From JALZKA01 sp963717635 (GTDB lineage: Bacteria > Actinomycetota > Thermoleophilia > Solirubrobacterales > 70-9): DNA of 64,000 nt. Shown here one piece after another: positions 33,447 through 42,326 of this stretch. A program made the position numbers and the translations under genes. Location: NCBI GenBank assembly GCA_963717635.1, contig OY970347.1, forward strand, positions 1,798,001-1,862,000, in the 5' to 3' direction. The notes below the pieces were generated by a model, which was not told where the DNA came from, did not search any database, and saw nothing but the letters and a program-made list of their open reading frames with translations. The stretch's first letter is position 1, and every line of letters begins with the position of its first letter.

Positions 33447-34093
33447 GGTAGGGCCCCTTCAACCCAGTTCTCGCCGCCGTCGGAGAGCTCCTTCTTCCAG
33501 ATCGGTGCCTCGGCCTTGATCCGGTCGATCGCCTCGCGCGCCCCAGCGAACGCCGCGCCTCGATGGGCGGCCGAGACCGCGACGATCACGCTCGGCTCAC
33601 CCAGCGGCACCTCGCCGATCCGATGCGCGGCGGCAACGGCCCGCAGGCCGTGGCGCTCCCCGCAATCGCGCAGGATCGCCTCGATCCGCGGCTCGGCCAT
33701 CTCAGCGTAGGCCTCATACGAGAGCACGTCGACCTCGCGCGTCACGCCCTGGAAGGTGACGATCGCCCCGGCGCCGGCGTCGCCGACGGCTCCCGCCAGC
33801 GCCGTCAGGTCAAGCGGTTCGGCGCTGATGCGGGCGCGAATCACGCGGGCGCCGGCCTCGGGTGAGCCGCCCGAGACGGGCGGGATCGCCGCCAGCTCAT
33901 CGCCGTCGGCAATCGGATCGGAATCCCGGGCGTACTCGCGGTTGACCGCGACCCGAAACGGCATCTCCCCGGCGGTTGGAGCAAGCGCGACGACGGCGTC
34001 GGCAACGGTCGCGCCCTCGGCCAGCTCCAACTCGACCGAATCGGCGCCGGCGCGCTCCCGGAGCACCGCGAACAGACGGACGGTCACCTTCAC
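33443..34093 (-). CDS. Molybdopterin synthase, MoaD-MoaE fusion
   Basis: 216 residues. Residues 1-76 are MoaD (VRLFAVLRERAG ... ELAAIPPVSGG), whose C-terminal Gly-Gly normally becomes the thiocarboxylate. Here it is followed without a break by SPEAG and a full MoaE (residues 84-216) with VTFQGVTREV, HRIGEVPLGEPSV, AAHRGAAFAGAREAIDRIK and the catalytic IWKKE. M. tuberculosis MoaX is a known fusion of this kind that is cleaved after Gly-Gly. GTG start with TACGCT 6 nt upstream, so it has its own promoter just after moeA. Confidence 0.9.
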   Translation of the reverse strand: MKVTVRLFAVLRERAGADSVELELAEGATVADAVVALAPTAGEMPFRVAVNREYARDSDPIADGDELAAIPPVSGGSPEAGARVIRARISAEPLDLTALAGAVGDAGAGAIVTFQGVTREVDVLSYEAYAEMAEPRIEAILRDCGERHGLRAVAAAHRIGEVPLGEPSVIVAVSAAHRGAAFAGAREAIDRIKAEAPIWKKELSDGGENWVEGALP

Positions 34094-34099
34094 AACCCC

Positions 34100-34105
34100 A
34101 GCGTA
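34100..34105 (-). promoter_or_regulatory. -10 element of the moaDE fusion
   Basis: TACGCT on the minus strand, 6 nt before GTG 34093, in the 20-bp gap after moeA. It would allow moaDE-moaC-mog to be transcribed apart from moeA. Confidence 0.45.
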
Positions 34106-34113
34106 GTCGGCGC

Positions 34114-35343
34114 TCAGCGCAGGAGCTGAATCGCCACCCGCTCGCCTGCGCTGGCGGGCTCGGGCCCAGCCTCGACGACCGCCAGGGCGTCAGCTTCGAG
34201 CATCGAGGTCAGGACGTGCGATCCCTGCGGCCCGGTGGGCGTGGCGTTCCACCCCGTGTCCGCCAGCTCGAGCGAGCAGCGGACTGCCTGGTCTCGCGTG
34301 GGCAGCCGCGGGACGGCGGCGGCGAGCGTCGCGGTCGCGGTGTCCGGATCGTCGTCGGCCCCGGCCAGCGCCCGCAGGGCCGGACGCACGAACAGCACGA
34401 ACGTGACGAAGGCCGAGACGGGGTTGCCCGGTAAGCCGAACGCGAGCGCCGGGCCGGCCGGGGCAGCGTCTCGCACGCCGAACCACGTCGGGCGCCCGGG
34501 CCGCAGCGCCACCCCCCAGAAGGCCTGCTCGGCGCCGAGGTCGGCCAGTGCCTCCTTGACATGGTCATGGGTGCCAACCGAGACGCCGCCGCAGACGACC
34601 GCGACATCCGCGTCGAGCGCGCGTTCGAGCGCCGCACGGGTGGCGGCAGGCTCGTCTCGGCAGCGCTCGACCGAGACGACCTCGGCGCCCGCCTGCCGCG
34701 CGAGGGCGGGCACCGTGTGGGCATTGGAGTTGCGCACGCCGCCCGGGCGCATCGGCGCGTCCGCGGCGAGCAGCTCGTCGCCGGTGCAGACCAATGCCAG
34801 GCGCGGACGGCGCGCGCACGACGGCCGGGCGACGCCCAGTGACGCCAGCACGCCCAGCTCGGCCGGGCCAAGCGCCGTCCCCGGGCGCAAGATCGTCTCG
34901 CCCGCACGAATGTCCTCGCCCGCGCGGCGAATGTCGCGGCCGGCCGCGACGGCGATCTCGAACTCGATCGACCCGTCGCCTTCGACCACCTCCTCGATGC
35001 GAACGACCGAGTCCCCGCCCTCGGGCAGGACTCCGCCCGTCGAGATCCGGAACGCCTCGCCGGCCTCGAGCCGGCGCTCGGCCGGCGCGCCGGCGCGCGA
35101 CTCGGCGGCAACCCGCAGCGACCGCGGCGAACCCGGCGCCGCTCCCTCCGTGTCCGCCGCCCGGACCGCGAAGCCGTCCATCGCCGAGTTGTCAAAACCC
35201 GGCACGTCCTCGGGAGCCACCGCATCGGCCGCCAGCACACGCTCTAGTGCATCGTCGAGCGCCACCGGCTCGGCCGGGAGCGGACCGGCGATCCGCGAGA
35301 GCACTGCATCCCGAGCCTCTGCCGCGGAGATCAGATCAGCCAC
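34114..35343 (-). CDS. moeA: Molybdopterin molybdenumtransferase
   Basis: 409 residues, normal for MoeA. Motifs: FDNSAMDGFAVRA (residue 50), FRISTGGVLPEGGDSVVRIE, GGVSVGTHDHVKEAL and the molybdopterin-binding FGLPGNPVSAFVTFVLFVRP. It inserts molybdate into adenylated molybdopterin made by Mog. GTG 35343 chosen because TATGGT (35350-35355) is 6 nt upstream; the frame continues further but without promoter or SD support. Divergent from mobA. Confidence 0.93.
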   Translation of the reverse strand: MADLISAAEARDAVLSRIAGPLPAEPVALDDALERVLAADAVAPEDVPGFDNSAMDGFAVRAADTEGAAPGSPRSLRVAAESRAGAPAERRLEAGEAFRISTGGVLPEGGDSVVRIEEVVEGDGSIEFEIAVAAGRDIRRAGEDIRAGETILRPGTALGPAELGVLASLGVARPSCARRPRLALVCTGDELLAADAPMRPGGVRNSNAHTVPALARQAGAEVVSVERCRDEPAATRAALERALDADVAVVCGGVSVGTHDHVKEALADLGAEQAFWGVALRPGRPTWFGVRDAAPAGPALAFGLPGNPVSAFVTFVLFVRPALRALAGADDDPDTATATLAAAVPRLPTRDQAVRCSLELADTGWNATPTGPQGSHVLTSMLEADALAVVEAGPEPASAGERVAIQLLR

Positions 35344-35349
35344 AACCGC

Positions 35350-35355
35350 ACCATA
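35350..35355 (-). promoter_or_regulatory. -10 element of moeA
   Basis: TATGGT on the minus strand, 6 nt before GTG 35343. It overlaps the mobA -10 on the other strand by two bases, so the two promoters cannot both be occupied. Confidence 0.5.
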
Positions 35356-35359
35356 AGGT
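35354..35359 (+). promoter_or_regulatory. -10 element of mobA
   Basis: TAAGGT, 7 nt before GTG 35367; leaderless mRNA inferred. Shares bases 35354-35355 with the moeA -10. Confidence 0.5.
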
Positions 35360-35366
35360 TCGACGC

Positions 35367-35930
35367 GTGGAGGCACACCCGAGGCCGCTTGGCATTGTGC
35401 TGGCCGGCGGAGCCGGCGAGCGGCTCGGCGGCTCGAAGGCGATGCTCGAGCTGGCCGGGCGGCCGCTGATCTCCTATCCGCTGGCCGCATTCGCGGACGC
35501 CGAGATCGAGGCAGTGGTCGTCGCCAAGCCCGACACGGTGCTGCCGCCCCTCGACGTCGAGGTCGTGCTCGAGCCGCGCGAACCGCGCCACCCGCTGCTG
35601 GGCATCGTCACCGCACTCGGCCACGCCGGCGGCCGGCCGATCCTCGCCTGCCCCTGCGACACGCCGTTCGTGACCGCAGCGCTGCTCAAGGCCCTCGCCG
35701 CCGCCCCCGGGGCGGCGGCGATCCACGACGGTCAGCGCCTCCACCCCCTGCTTGCCCGTTATCGCCCCACCGACCTTCCGGCCCTGAGGGCTGGGCTGGA
35801 CGCGAACGCGTCGGCAACGGCTATCGCCGAGCGCCTCGCGCCCACCCTGATCGAAGCCGACGTCCAGGCCACCTTCAACGTCAACACGCCGGAAGGCCTG
35901 GCGTCCGCGGCGGCCCGGCTCGTTTCCTAG
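35367..35930 (+). CDS. mobA: Molybdenum cofactor guanylyltransferase
   Basis: 187 residues. The nucleotide-binding start GIVLAGGAGERLGGSKAML and the ILACPCDTPFVTAALLKAL segment (DxxP-like CDTPF) are typical of MobA-type NTP transferases; RLHPLLARY follows. It would form bis-MGD for the two oxidoreductases in this island. GTG start is placed by the -10 at 35354-35359. Confidence 0.88.
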   Translation: MEAHPRPLGIVLAGGAGERLGGSKAMLELAGRPLISYPLAAFADAEIEAVVVAKPDTVLPPLDVEVVLEPREPRHPLLGIVTALGHAGGRPILACPCDTPFVTAALLKALAAAPGAAAIHDGQRLHPLLARYRPTDLPALRAGLDANASATAIAERLAPTLIEADVQATFNVNTPEGLASAAARLVS

Positions 35931-35945
35931 CTGCAGTGCCCGGCG

Positions 35946-38186
35946 TTAGGCGGCCGCGATCGTCACCCGCGCGTTGTAATCGGGAATGCCGGCCTCGGGC
36001 GAGCGAACACCGCCAGCGATCAGGGCGTTGCCCTCGGGCCAGTGCACCTGGACGTTGCCGGGCGCGATCGGAGCAAGGTGGATACGGCAGCGCAACTCGC
36101 CGGTGGAACTGCGTACGAACACCTCCTGTCCGCCGCTCAAACCCAGCCGCTCGGCATCGTGCTCGGACACCAGGACCGCTTCGCGCACCGCGCCGGTCAG
36201 CCCATCCCGCGACTCCTGGACCATCGAGTTGAATTGCTTGCCGCGGCGCGTCGCCAGCAGGAACGTGCCGTCGTCGTCGTGCTTGGGAACGGGAGCCTGG
36301 ACCAGCGCGAAATGCGCCCGGCCGTCCGCCGTGTCGAACCGCATCCCGTCGCACAGCAGGCGGCCTCCGTACTGGAACGAGTCGCCCCCCTCATGGAGGT
36401 CGGCGATCCCCGCGTAAGCGGGGACCGCACGCGCGATCTCACGCCGGAGCTCCGGCGTGGTCCGCGCCGCAAGTCCGGCGCCGAGCTCCGGCCGCACGCG
36501 CGCCGCCAGGTCCAGCAGCACGTCCGATTCAGGCCGCGCCTCGGCGATCCTGGGGCCCTGGACTTCGGGGCTCAGCACCACCCGGCGCTCGGTGGTCGTC
36601 TCGGTGACGCCGCCGGGGATCTCATAGCGCGTCGCAGCCGGCAGCAACAGGACGGCCTCGCCCGGCTCGGCCAGCATCTGGCTCGAGAGCACGATGTCCA
36701 TGTGGATGCGGAGGGGCGTCCGTTCCAGCGCCTCGCGTATCCGCTTCGGATCGGGGAGCACGTCGAGGAAGTTGCCGCCCGAGGAGAACAGGACGTCCAG
36801 CTCGCCCGCGTGCGCAGCGTCCAGCATCTGCGGCGCGGTGCGCCCGGGCGCGGTCGGCACTTCGAAGCCCCACAGCTCGGAGAAATGCGCAGCGTTGGAA
36901 GCGTCCACCGGCAGTCCGCCGGGCAGCGCCGTCGCGTAGCAGCCCATCTCGGCCCCGCCCTGGACACCCGAGTGGCCCCGGATCGGCATCAGGCCGCAGC
37001 CGGGCTTGCCCACGAAACCTCGCGCCAGCGCCAGGTTCACGATCGCGCGGACGGCGTCCTCGCCACCCTGGTGCTGGGTGACGCCCATGCTCCAGACCAG
37101 GACCGCCCGCTTCGCCTCTCCCAGCAGCGTCGCGAGGCGGAGCATGCCGTCCCGCGACGCGCCCGCGCCGCGTTCGAGCATCTCCCAGTCGGACGCCAGG
37201 ACCTCGTCGCGTAACGCCGTGAATCCCTCGGTATGGGCCGCGACGAACTCCTCATCCACCCACCCGCGCTCGATCAGGTGCCTCAGCACGCCGGTGAGGT
37301 AGGCGACGTCACCGCCGACGTTGAGCGGCAGGAAGTCGTCGGCGATCTTGGTCCCGAATAGCGCGCTCTCGGCCTTCGATGGGATCCAGTAGCGCTCCAT
37401 CCCCGGCTCGCGCAGCGGGTTCAACACCGCGATTCGGGTGTCGGCCTTCTTAGCCTGATGGAGGTACTTGGTGGTGACCGGCTGGTTGTTGGCGACGTTG
37501 GAGCCGATGAACACGATCAGGTCGGTGCCGATCCAATCCGCATACGAGCAGGTGGACGCGGCGACGCCGAGCGCCTCCTTCAACCCGAACGTCGACGGCG
37601 AGTGGCAGACCCGGGCCGCGTTGTCGATCGAGTTGGTGCCCATCGCTCGCGCCGCCTTCTGGGCCGCGTAGTACGACTCGTTCGGCATCCCCCGCGACGT
37701 CAGGTAGAAGCCGATTCGCTCCGGCCCGGCGGCGCGAATGCGATCGGCGGCCAGGTCCAGCGCCGCGTCCCAGCTCACGCGAGTGAAGCCGGGCTCGCCC
37801 CGGCGCCGGAGCATGGGATCGGCCAGGCGCCCCAGCCGGCGGAGCTCGTCGCCGCGCAACCCGCGCAGCGCTTCCGCGTCGGCCAGGCGCGAGTCGTCCA
37901 GCGGTCCTATCGTGTTGATCCGCAAGAGCCGCAGACGGATGTTGCACAGGTGGACGCCAGGGATCGTCCAGTCCTTGAGCCCCTTGGTGCCGAGCGCGCA
38001 ACCGTCGCAGACGCCCTCGCGCAGGATCCGCATGGCGTAGCGGGCCTCGTCGCGATTCTCCCACCCGGCCCGAAAGACCTCGGCGAAGTTGTTAGGCCGC
38101 TGCTCGCCGAGCCCGAAGGGCTTCCAGCTCGCCCAGTTCGATGGCGTCCAGCGCCGCTTCGGCTTGCGCAGCCCGTCGTCCGTCAC
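35946..38186 (-). CDS. FdhF/YdeP-family bis-MGD oxidoreductase
   Basis: 746 residues. The N-terminus has a two-Cys motif CDGCALGTKGLKDW (about residue 50) instead of the full four-Cys Fe-S site of classical formate dehydrogenases, as in the YdeP subfamily. The molybdenum ligand Cys is in ARVCHSPSTFG (no in-frame TGA, so Cys not selenocysteine). Later segments SMGVTQHQGGEDAVRAIVN, MPIRGHSGVQGGAEMG and IHWPEGNALI-like (VHWPEGNALIAGG) belong to the same family. GTG 38186 is the probable start, facing fdhD. It may oxidise formate or another small substrate; no electron-acceptor subunit is encoded beside it. Confidence 0.85.
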   Translation of the reverse strand: MTDDGLRKPKRRWTPSNWASWKPFGLGEQRPNNFAEVFRAGWENRDEARYAMRILREGVCDGCALGTKGLKDWTIPGVHLCNIRLRLLRINTIGPLDDSRLADAEALRGLRGDELRRLGRLADPMLRRRGEPGFTRVSWDAALDLAADRIRAAGPERIGFYLTSRGMPNESYYAAQKAARAMGTNSIDNAARVCHSPSTFGLKEALGVAASTCSYADWIGTDLIVFIGSNVANNQPVTTKYLHQAKKADTRIAVLNPLREPGMERYWIPSKAESALFGTKIADDFLPLNVGGDVAYLTGVLRHLIERGWVDEEFVAAHTEGFTALRDEVLASDWEMLERGAGASRDGMLRLATLLGEAKRAVLVWSMGVTQHQGGEDAVRAIVNLALARGFVGKPGCGLMPIRGHSGVQGGAEMGCYATALPGGLPVDASNAAHFSELWGFEVPTAPGRTAPQMLDAAHAGELDVLFSSGGNFLDVLPDPKRIREALERTPLRIHMDIVLSSQMLAEPGEAVLLLPAATRYEIPGGVTETTTERRVVLSPEVQGPRIAEARPESDVLLDLAARVRPELGAGLAARTTPELRREIARAVPAYAGIADLHEGGDSFQYGGRLLCDGMRFDTADGRAHFALVQAPVPKHDDDGTFLLATRRGKQFNSMVQESRDGLTGAVREAVLVSEHDAERLGLSGGQEVFVRSSTGELRCRIHLAPIAPGNVQVHWPEGNALIAGGVRSPEAGIPDYNARVTIAAA

Positions 38187-38191
38187 CCGGC

Positions 38192-38197
38192 TATGTT
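38192..38197 (+). promoter_or_regulatory. -10 element of fdhD
   Basis: TATGTT, 7 nt before GTG 38205; an ATG at 38193 lies inside this element, so I take the GTG as the start. Confidence 0.5.
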
Positions 38198-38204
38198 CGC
38201 AAGC

Positions 38205-38975
38205 GTGGAGGAGCCCCTCGACCCGCACGCCCACCGAGCCGTCGAGCACGACGGGCGCGAGGACCGGGTGGCGGTCGAGGAGCCGCTCGAGATCCGCGTC
38301 GACTCGCGGCCCCTGGCGGTCACGATGCGCACCCCGGGCCACGACGACGAGCTGGCGCTCGGATTCCTCTACGGCGAGGCGCTGATCGACGGCCCGCGCG
38401 AGGCCGGGCCCGATCAGCAGCTGTCGTCGAACGTGATCGAGGTCGTGGGTCCGTTGCTTCGCGATCCGGGCGAGCGCCGCTTTTACACGACCTCCTCGTG
38501 CGGCGTCTGTGGCAAGGGGGCGATCGAGCAGGTGGCGGTCGGCAGCCAGCCGATTCCGGCCGGCCCGGTCATCGCGCGCTCGCTGCTCGCCGACCTGCCG
38601 GAGCGGCTCAGCCAGCCCGGCTTCGACCTGACCGGGGGGATGCACGCCACCGGCCTCTTCGATCCTGCCGGGGAGCTGCTCTGCGCGCGTGAGGACGTCG
38701 GGCGCCACAACGCCATGGACAAGGTCATCGGCCGGGCGCTGCTTGAAGGTGTGCTGCCGCTGCACGACCGGGCGCTCTGCGTGAGCGGCCGGCTGTCGTT
38801 CGAACTGGTCCAGAAGGCGGCCGTGGCCGGCTGCCCGATCCTGGTCGGCGTCGGCGCCCCCAGCTCGCTCGCGATCGAGCTCGCCGTCGAGCGCGGGTTG
38901 ACCCTTTGCGGCTTCGCGCGGGCCGGGTCGCTGAACGTCTACGCGGGGACGGCCAGGGTCTCGGCTTCGGCCTGA
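38205..38975 (+). CDS. fdhD: Formate dehydrogenase sulfurtransferase FdhD
   Basis: 256 residues. FdhD features: LAVTMRTPGHDDELALGFLY, the sulfur-transfer CxxC in TTSSCGVCGKGAIE (Cys about 101 and 104), GGMHATGLFD and AREDVGRHNAMDKVIG. It passes sulfur to bis-MGD before insertion into formate dehydrogenase-type enzymes. It lies between two such enzymes and faces both: divergent from the YdeP-type gene and overlapping the 3' end of the next one by 37 bp. Confidence 0.94.
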   Translation: MEEPLDPHAHRAVEHDGREDRVAVEEPLEIRVDSRPLAVTMRTPGHDDELALGFLYGEALIDGPREAGPDQQLSSNVIEVVGPLLRDPGERRFYTTSSCGVCGKGAIEQVAVGSQPIPAGPVIARSLLADLPERLSQPGFDLTGGMHATGLFDPAGELLCAREDVGRHNAMDKVIGRALLEGVLPLHDRALCVSGRLSFELVQKAAVAGCPILVGVGAPSSLAIELAVERGLTLCGFARAGSLNVYAGTARVSASA

Positions 38976-41140
38976 ACCGGCCGCTCGGACGCCGCCACCG
39001 GCTCGATCCGGATCGGGATCCCGTTCAGGTGCGCCATCCCGGCGAGGCGCTCGAGCTCGGCGGGGTCGGACGAGGCGAGGGAGTTGACGTTGGCGCCGCC
39101 GGCGCCGTTCGCCACCTGCCAGCCGCCGCGATGGCCCCAGCCGTGCGGGACCGCGACCGTGCCGCGCTTGACCTCGTCGGTCAGCTTTGCGGGCAACTCG
39201 ACCGTCCCATGGGCGGAGGTGACCCGGCAGGCATCGCCATCGGCGATGCCGACAGCCGCCCCGTCCTCCGGGTGGATCCGTGCGGTGTGCTCGCGATCGC
39301 CTCGCATCAGCAACGGCGAGTTGTGCATCCAGGAATTGTGCGAGCGCAGTTCGCGCAACCCGATCAGCCGCAGCGGGAAGTCGGGGTCGTGGCCGTTGCG
39401 CGCCGCCAGCGTCGCGGCGTCGGCGAGGACCTCCGGCGAGTCGAGCCGCACGCGCTTGTCGCGGTGGCGGATCTTCTTGCGCAGGACGCCGCCCGCAAGC
39501 TCTGAGCCCAGCACGATCCCGTGCGGGTTGCGGCGCAGCTCGGCGACGCTCAGCCGCCCGCGCCGGAGGCCGAACCAGTCGCCGCCCGGGCCCGCTCGCA
39601 GGATCAGGTCGACCAGCCGCTCGGGCGTCAGGCGGATGCCCGCCCTGCCGGCCCAGCGCAGCAGCCGCAGACTGGATGGAACGACGCCGGCCCGCTTCGC
39701 GATCGCGTCGATCACCTGCCACTCCTGGCGCGCCTCGCCCGCGGGCTCGACCACGGGGTCGGTCATCTGAATGAACGGGGTCGTGAACAGGCTCAGGAAC
39801 GGCAGCGGGAAGTCCTCGCGCTCGTACATGGTCGTCGCCGGCAACACGAACTCGCAGTGCCGCGACGTGTCCGAGACGTAGAGGTCGATCGCCACGCTCA
39901 GGTCCAGTCCGGCCATCGCGGCCTCGAGCTCGGCGCCGTTCGGCACCGAGAGCACGGGGTTGCCGGCCGAGACGAAGAAGGCGCGGATCTGGCCCTTGCC
40001 CGGCGTCGTCATCTCCTTCGCCATGACCGAGGCCGGCAGGCTGCCCAGCACTTCGGGCAGGTCGCCGATGCGAGAGCGCACGCGGTCATACGTGGCGAGG
40101 TTGACCAGGGTCGCGAGGCGCTCGAAGTCGACCGGCGGGTCGCCGAACACGGCGCCGCCCTCGCGGTCGAGGTTGCCGGTGACCAGGTTGAGCGCGTCGA
40201 GCAGGAACGAGACGACGGTGGCGTTGCGCCCCAGGCAGGAACCCGTTCGCCCGTAGACGGCGGCGCTCTCGGCACGGGCCAGGTCGCGGGCCAGCCTGCG
40301 CACCTCGACGGCGGCGACGCCGGTATCGACCTCCGTCTGCTCGGCCGGGTAAGCCATCGCCAGCTCGCGCAAGGCATCCGCGCCGCGCGACTGACGGGCG
40401 ATCGCCTCGGCGTCCTCGAGCCCGTCGGAGAAGATCGCCTCGAGCATTGAGAGCAGCAGGAACGCGTCGGAGTCCGGGTGCAGCGAGACGTGCTCGAACG
40501 CGCGCGCGGTCTCCGAGCGGCGCGGGTCCACGACGACCACCCTGCCGCCCCGGCGGGTGATCGCGTGGAGCTGATCCTTGACCCGCGGGGCGCTCATCAC
40601 GCTGCCGTGGGAGACCAGCGGATTCGCGCCGACGATCAGCAGGAACTCGGTCCGCGCCAGGTCCGGGATCGGGACGATGTAGGGCGAGCCGTAGAGGAAG
40701 TGGCTGGCGGCGAAGCGGTTCGAGACGTCCTGGCTGGATGCCGTGTAGAAGTGCGGCGAGCCGAACGCGTCGACGAAGCCCTTGGCCCAGAGCGGATGCG
40801 AGTAGGAGAACGCCGCCGGGTTGCCCATGTAGTAGCCGACCGAGTCGCCGCCGTGCTCGCTGACGATCCGCTTGAGGCGGTCGCCGATCTCGTCCAACGC
40901 CTCATCCCAGCTCACCCGCTCGAACTCGCCGGCCGTGTTCTTTCGCAGCGGATGGAGGACGCGGTCCGGGTCGTTGTGGACCTCGGTCATCGCGATCCCC
41001 TTCGGGCACGCGAACCCCTGCGAGAGCGGGTGCTCGCCGTCAGGCCGCAGCTTGACGAGCTTGCCGTCCTCAACCGTGGCGACCATCCCGCAGAGCGGCT
41101 CACAGATGCGGCAGTAGGTGACCCGTTCCTCAGTAGGCAA
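38939..41140 (-). CDS. Bis-MGD molybdopterin oxidoreductase with [4Fe-4S] domain
   Basis: 733 residues. The N-terminal [4Fe-4S] site is complete (YCRICEPLCGMV plus ACPKG). The bis-MGD core follows (SWDEALDEIGDRLKRI, VDPRRSETARAF, TGNLDREGGAVF) and the C-terminal beta-barrel domain (RIHPEDGAAVGIADGDACRV). At the place of the usual Cys/Sec metal ligand the sequence reads TASSQDVSNRF, so Ser or Asp may bind molybdenum. The TTG start at 41140 has GAGG 5 nt upstream and overlaps the transporter stop. Reaction unknown; formate, nitrate or sulfur-compound chemistry are all possible. Confidence 0.83.
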   Translation of the reverse strand: MPTEERVTYCRICEPLCGMVATVEDGKLVKLRPDGEHPLSQGFACPKGIAMTEVHNDPDRVLHPLRKNTAGEFERVSWDEALDEIGDRLKRIVSEHGGDSVGYYMGNPAAFSYSHPLWAKGFVDAFGSPHFYTASSQDVSNRFAASHFLYGSPYIVPIPDLARTEFLLIVGANPLVSHGSVMSAPRVKDQLHAITRRGGRVVVVDPRRSETARAFEHVSLHPDSDAFLLLSMLEAIFSDGLEDAEAIARQSRGADALRELAMAYPAEQTEVDTGVAAVEVRRLARDLARAESAAVYGRTGSCLGRNATVVSFLLDALNLVTGNLDREGGAVFGDPPVDFERLATLVNLATYDRVRSRIGDLPEVLGSLPASVMAKEMTTPGKGQIRAFFVSAGNPVLSVPNGAELEAAMAGLDLSVAIDLYVSDTSRHCEFVLPATTMYEREDFPLPFLSLFTTPFIQMTDPVVEPAGEARQEWQVIDAIAKRAGVVPSSLRLLRWAGRAGIRLTPERLVDLILRAGPGGDWFGLRRGRLSVAELRRNPHGIVLGSELAGGVLRKKIRHRDKRVRLDSPEVLADAATLAARNGHDPDFPLRLIGLRELRSHNSWMHNSPLLMRGDREHTARIHPEDGAAVGIADGDACRVTSAHGTVELPAKLTDEVKRGTVAVPHGWGHRGGWQVANGAGGANVNSLASSDPAELERLAGMAHLNGIPIRIEPVAASERPVQAEAETLAVPA

Positions 41141-42326
41141 AGCGACCTCGCGCGTTGGACCGGGACGATCGTACCGCTGCGCGGGCGACGAGCGCGACGA
41201 CTCCGGCTGCAAACCCCCAGGCCAGGTTCCCTGCCAGGAGGGTGACGACGCCGACGGTCAGGGCGATCGCCCGATCCGAGTTCGTCTCGACGCGAGCGGC
41301 GAGCAGCCCGTGCTGGATCGCCACGAACATCAGCATGCCCGCAAGGACCCCCGGAGGCACGAGCTGAAGCAGGCCCGGCAGCGACGAGCCAAAGAGCAGG
41401 CCAAGGACGATCAGGACCAATCCCGCCATCGCCGTCGCGATCCAGGTCCGCGCCCCGAGCTTGTAGTGCGCTGTGACCCCGCCCGCGCCGTGACAGACGG
41501 GCAAACCTCCGAGCATGCCGGCGAAGGCGTTTGCGCCGCCAATCGACGCGGCCAGGCGCCGGGGCGTCACCCGCCGTGCAGCGGTGCCGAAGTACTCGCG
41601 CTCGGCGTCGGCGGTCGCGACGATCGAGTTCCCGAAGGTCAGGGGAATTTGAGCCAGGACCAGGGCGGTCAGCGCCGTCGCGAACGCGTCGCCCCCGGGG
41701 AACGACACCGAAGGCGCGGACACTCCCAGCCCAACCTCGGGCAGGCCGGACACCGCGATGCCGATGCCGGCACCGGCACCCAGAACGAGCAGGCTGCCCG
41801 GCACGCGCCGGGCGCTGGCCGCGAACAGTACTCCGCAGGCTACCGTCGCCATCATCACGCCGACCCACGGCTCGATCGTCGGCAACCCGGCCCAGTTGCC
41901 GTCGCGCGCAAGCTCGATCGCGGCCTTCGCCAACAGCAGCGCGACGGCTGCCTGGATGCCTCGGACCAGCACCTGCGGAAAGCGCTCGGCGAGCCAGTTT
42001 GCCAACCCGGTAACCGCCAGGAGCGCCATGACCGCCGCCATCAGCAGCGCACCGGCCGCCAGCGTTTCGGCGCTCAGGTCAAGTGCGATCGCCGCCGCCG
42101 CAAACGCCTTCAGCGGCTGTACCGGCACGGGCACCCGGAAGGCAAGCGCGGTGGCGACGTAGGTGATGCCGACACCGACGAAGACGACGGTCGCGTCAAG
42201 CCCGTTCAGGGTGATCAGGGCCACGGCGAGCGGGATCAGCAGACCCCAGTCGCCCACACCTCCGGCCAGCTCGCGCAGCAGGGAACGCTCGCGAGATGAG
42301 GGTTCAGCCGCTGCTGTCGACCTCAT
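41130..42326 (-). CDS. MOT1-type molybdate/sulfate transporter
   Basis: 398 residues with about ten membrane helices. The MOT1 signatures are present: GDWGLLIPLAVALITLNGLD, VPVPVQPLKAFAAAAIAL and GGLPVCHGAGGVTAHYKLGA (then RTW). It probably imports molybdate for the cofactor genes around it; sulfate is the alternative. It overlaps the DUF6457 gene by 23 bp and the downstream oxidoreductase start by 11 bp, so moaA-DUF6457-transporter-oxidoreductase look like one operon. Confidence 0.88.
   Translation of the reverse strand: MRSTAAAEPSSRERSLLRELAGGVGDWGLLIPLAVALITLNGLDATVVFVGVGITYVATALAFRVPVPVQPLKAFAAAAIALDLSAETLAAGALLMAAVMALLAVTGLANWLAERFPQVLVRGIQAAVALLLAKAAIELARDGNWAGLPTIEPWVGVMMATVACGVLFAASARRVPGSLLVLGAGAGIGIAVSGLPEVGLGVSAPSVSFPGGDAFATALTALVLAQIPLTFGNSIVATADAEREYFGTAARRVTPRRLAASIGGANAFAGMLGGLPVCHGAGGVTAHYKLGARTWIATAMAGLVLIVLGLLFGSSLPGLLQLVPPGVLAGMLMFVAIQHGLLAARVETNSDRAIALTVGVVTLLAGNLAWGFAAGVVALVARAAVRSSRSNARGRFAY

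Noticed and set aside
37500..37700. Selenocysteine in the formate-dehydrogenase-like protein
   Set aside because: The ligand position has a Cys codon; no in-frame TGA or SECIS-like hairpin is seen.
35946..39722. Reading the YdeP-type enzyme as a 1258-residue protein
   Set aside because: The extra N-terminus runs antisense through fdhD and has no domain; the GTG at 38186 gives the normal length.
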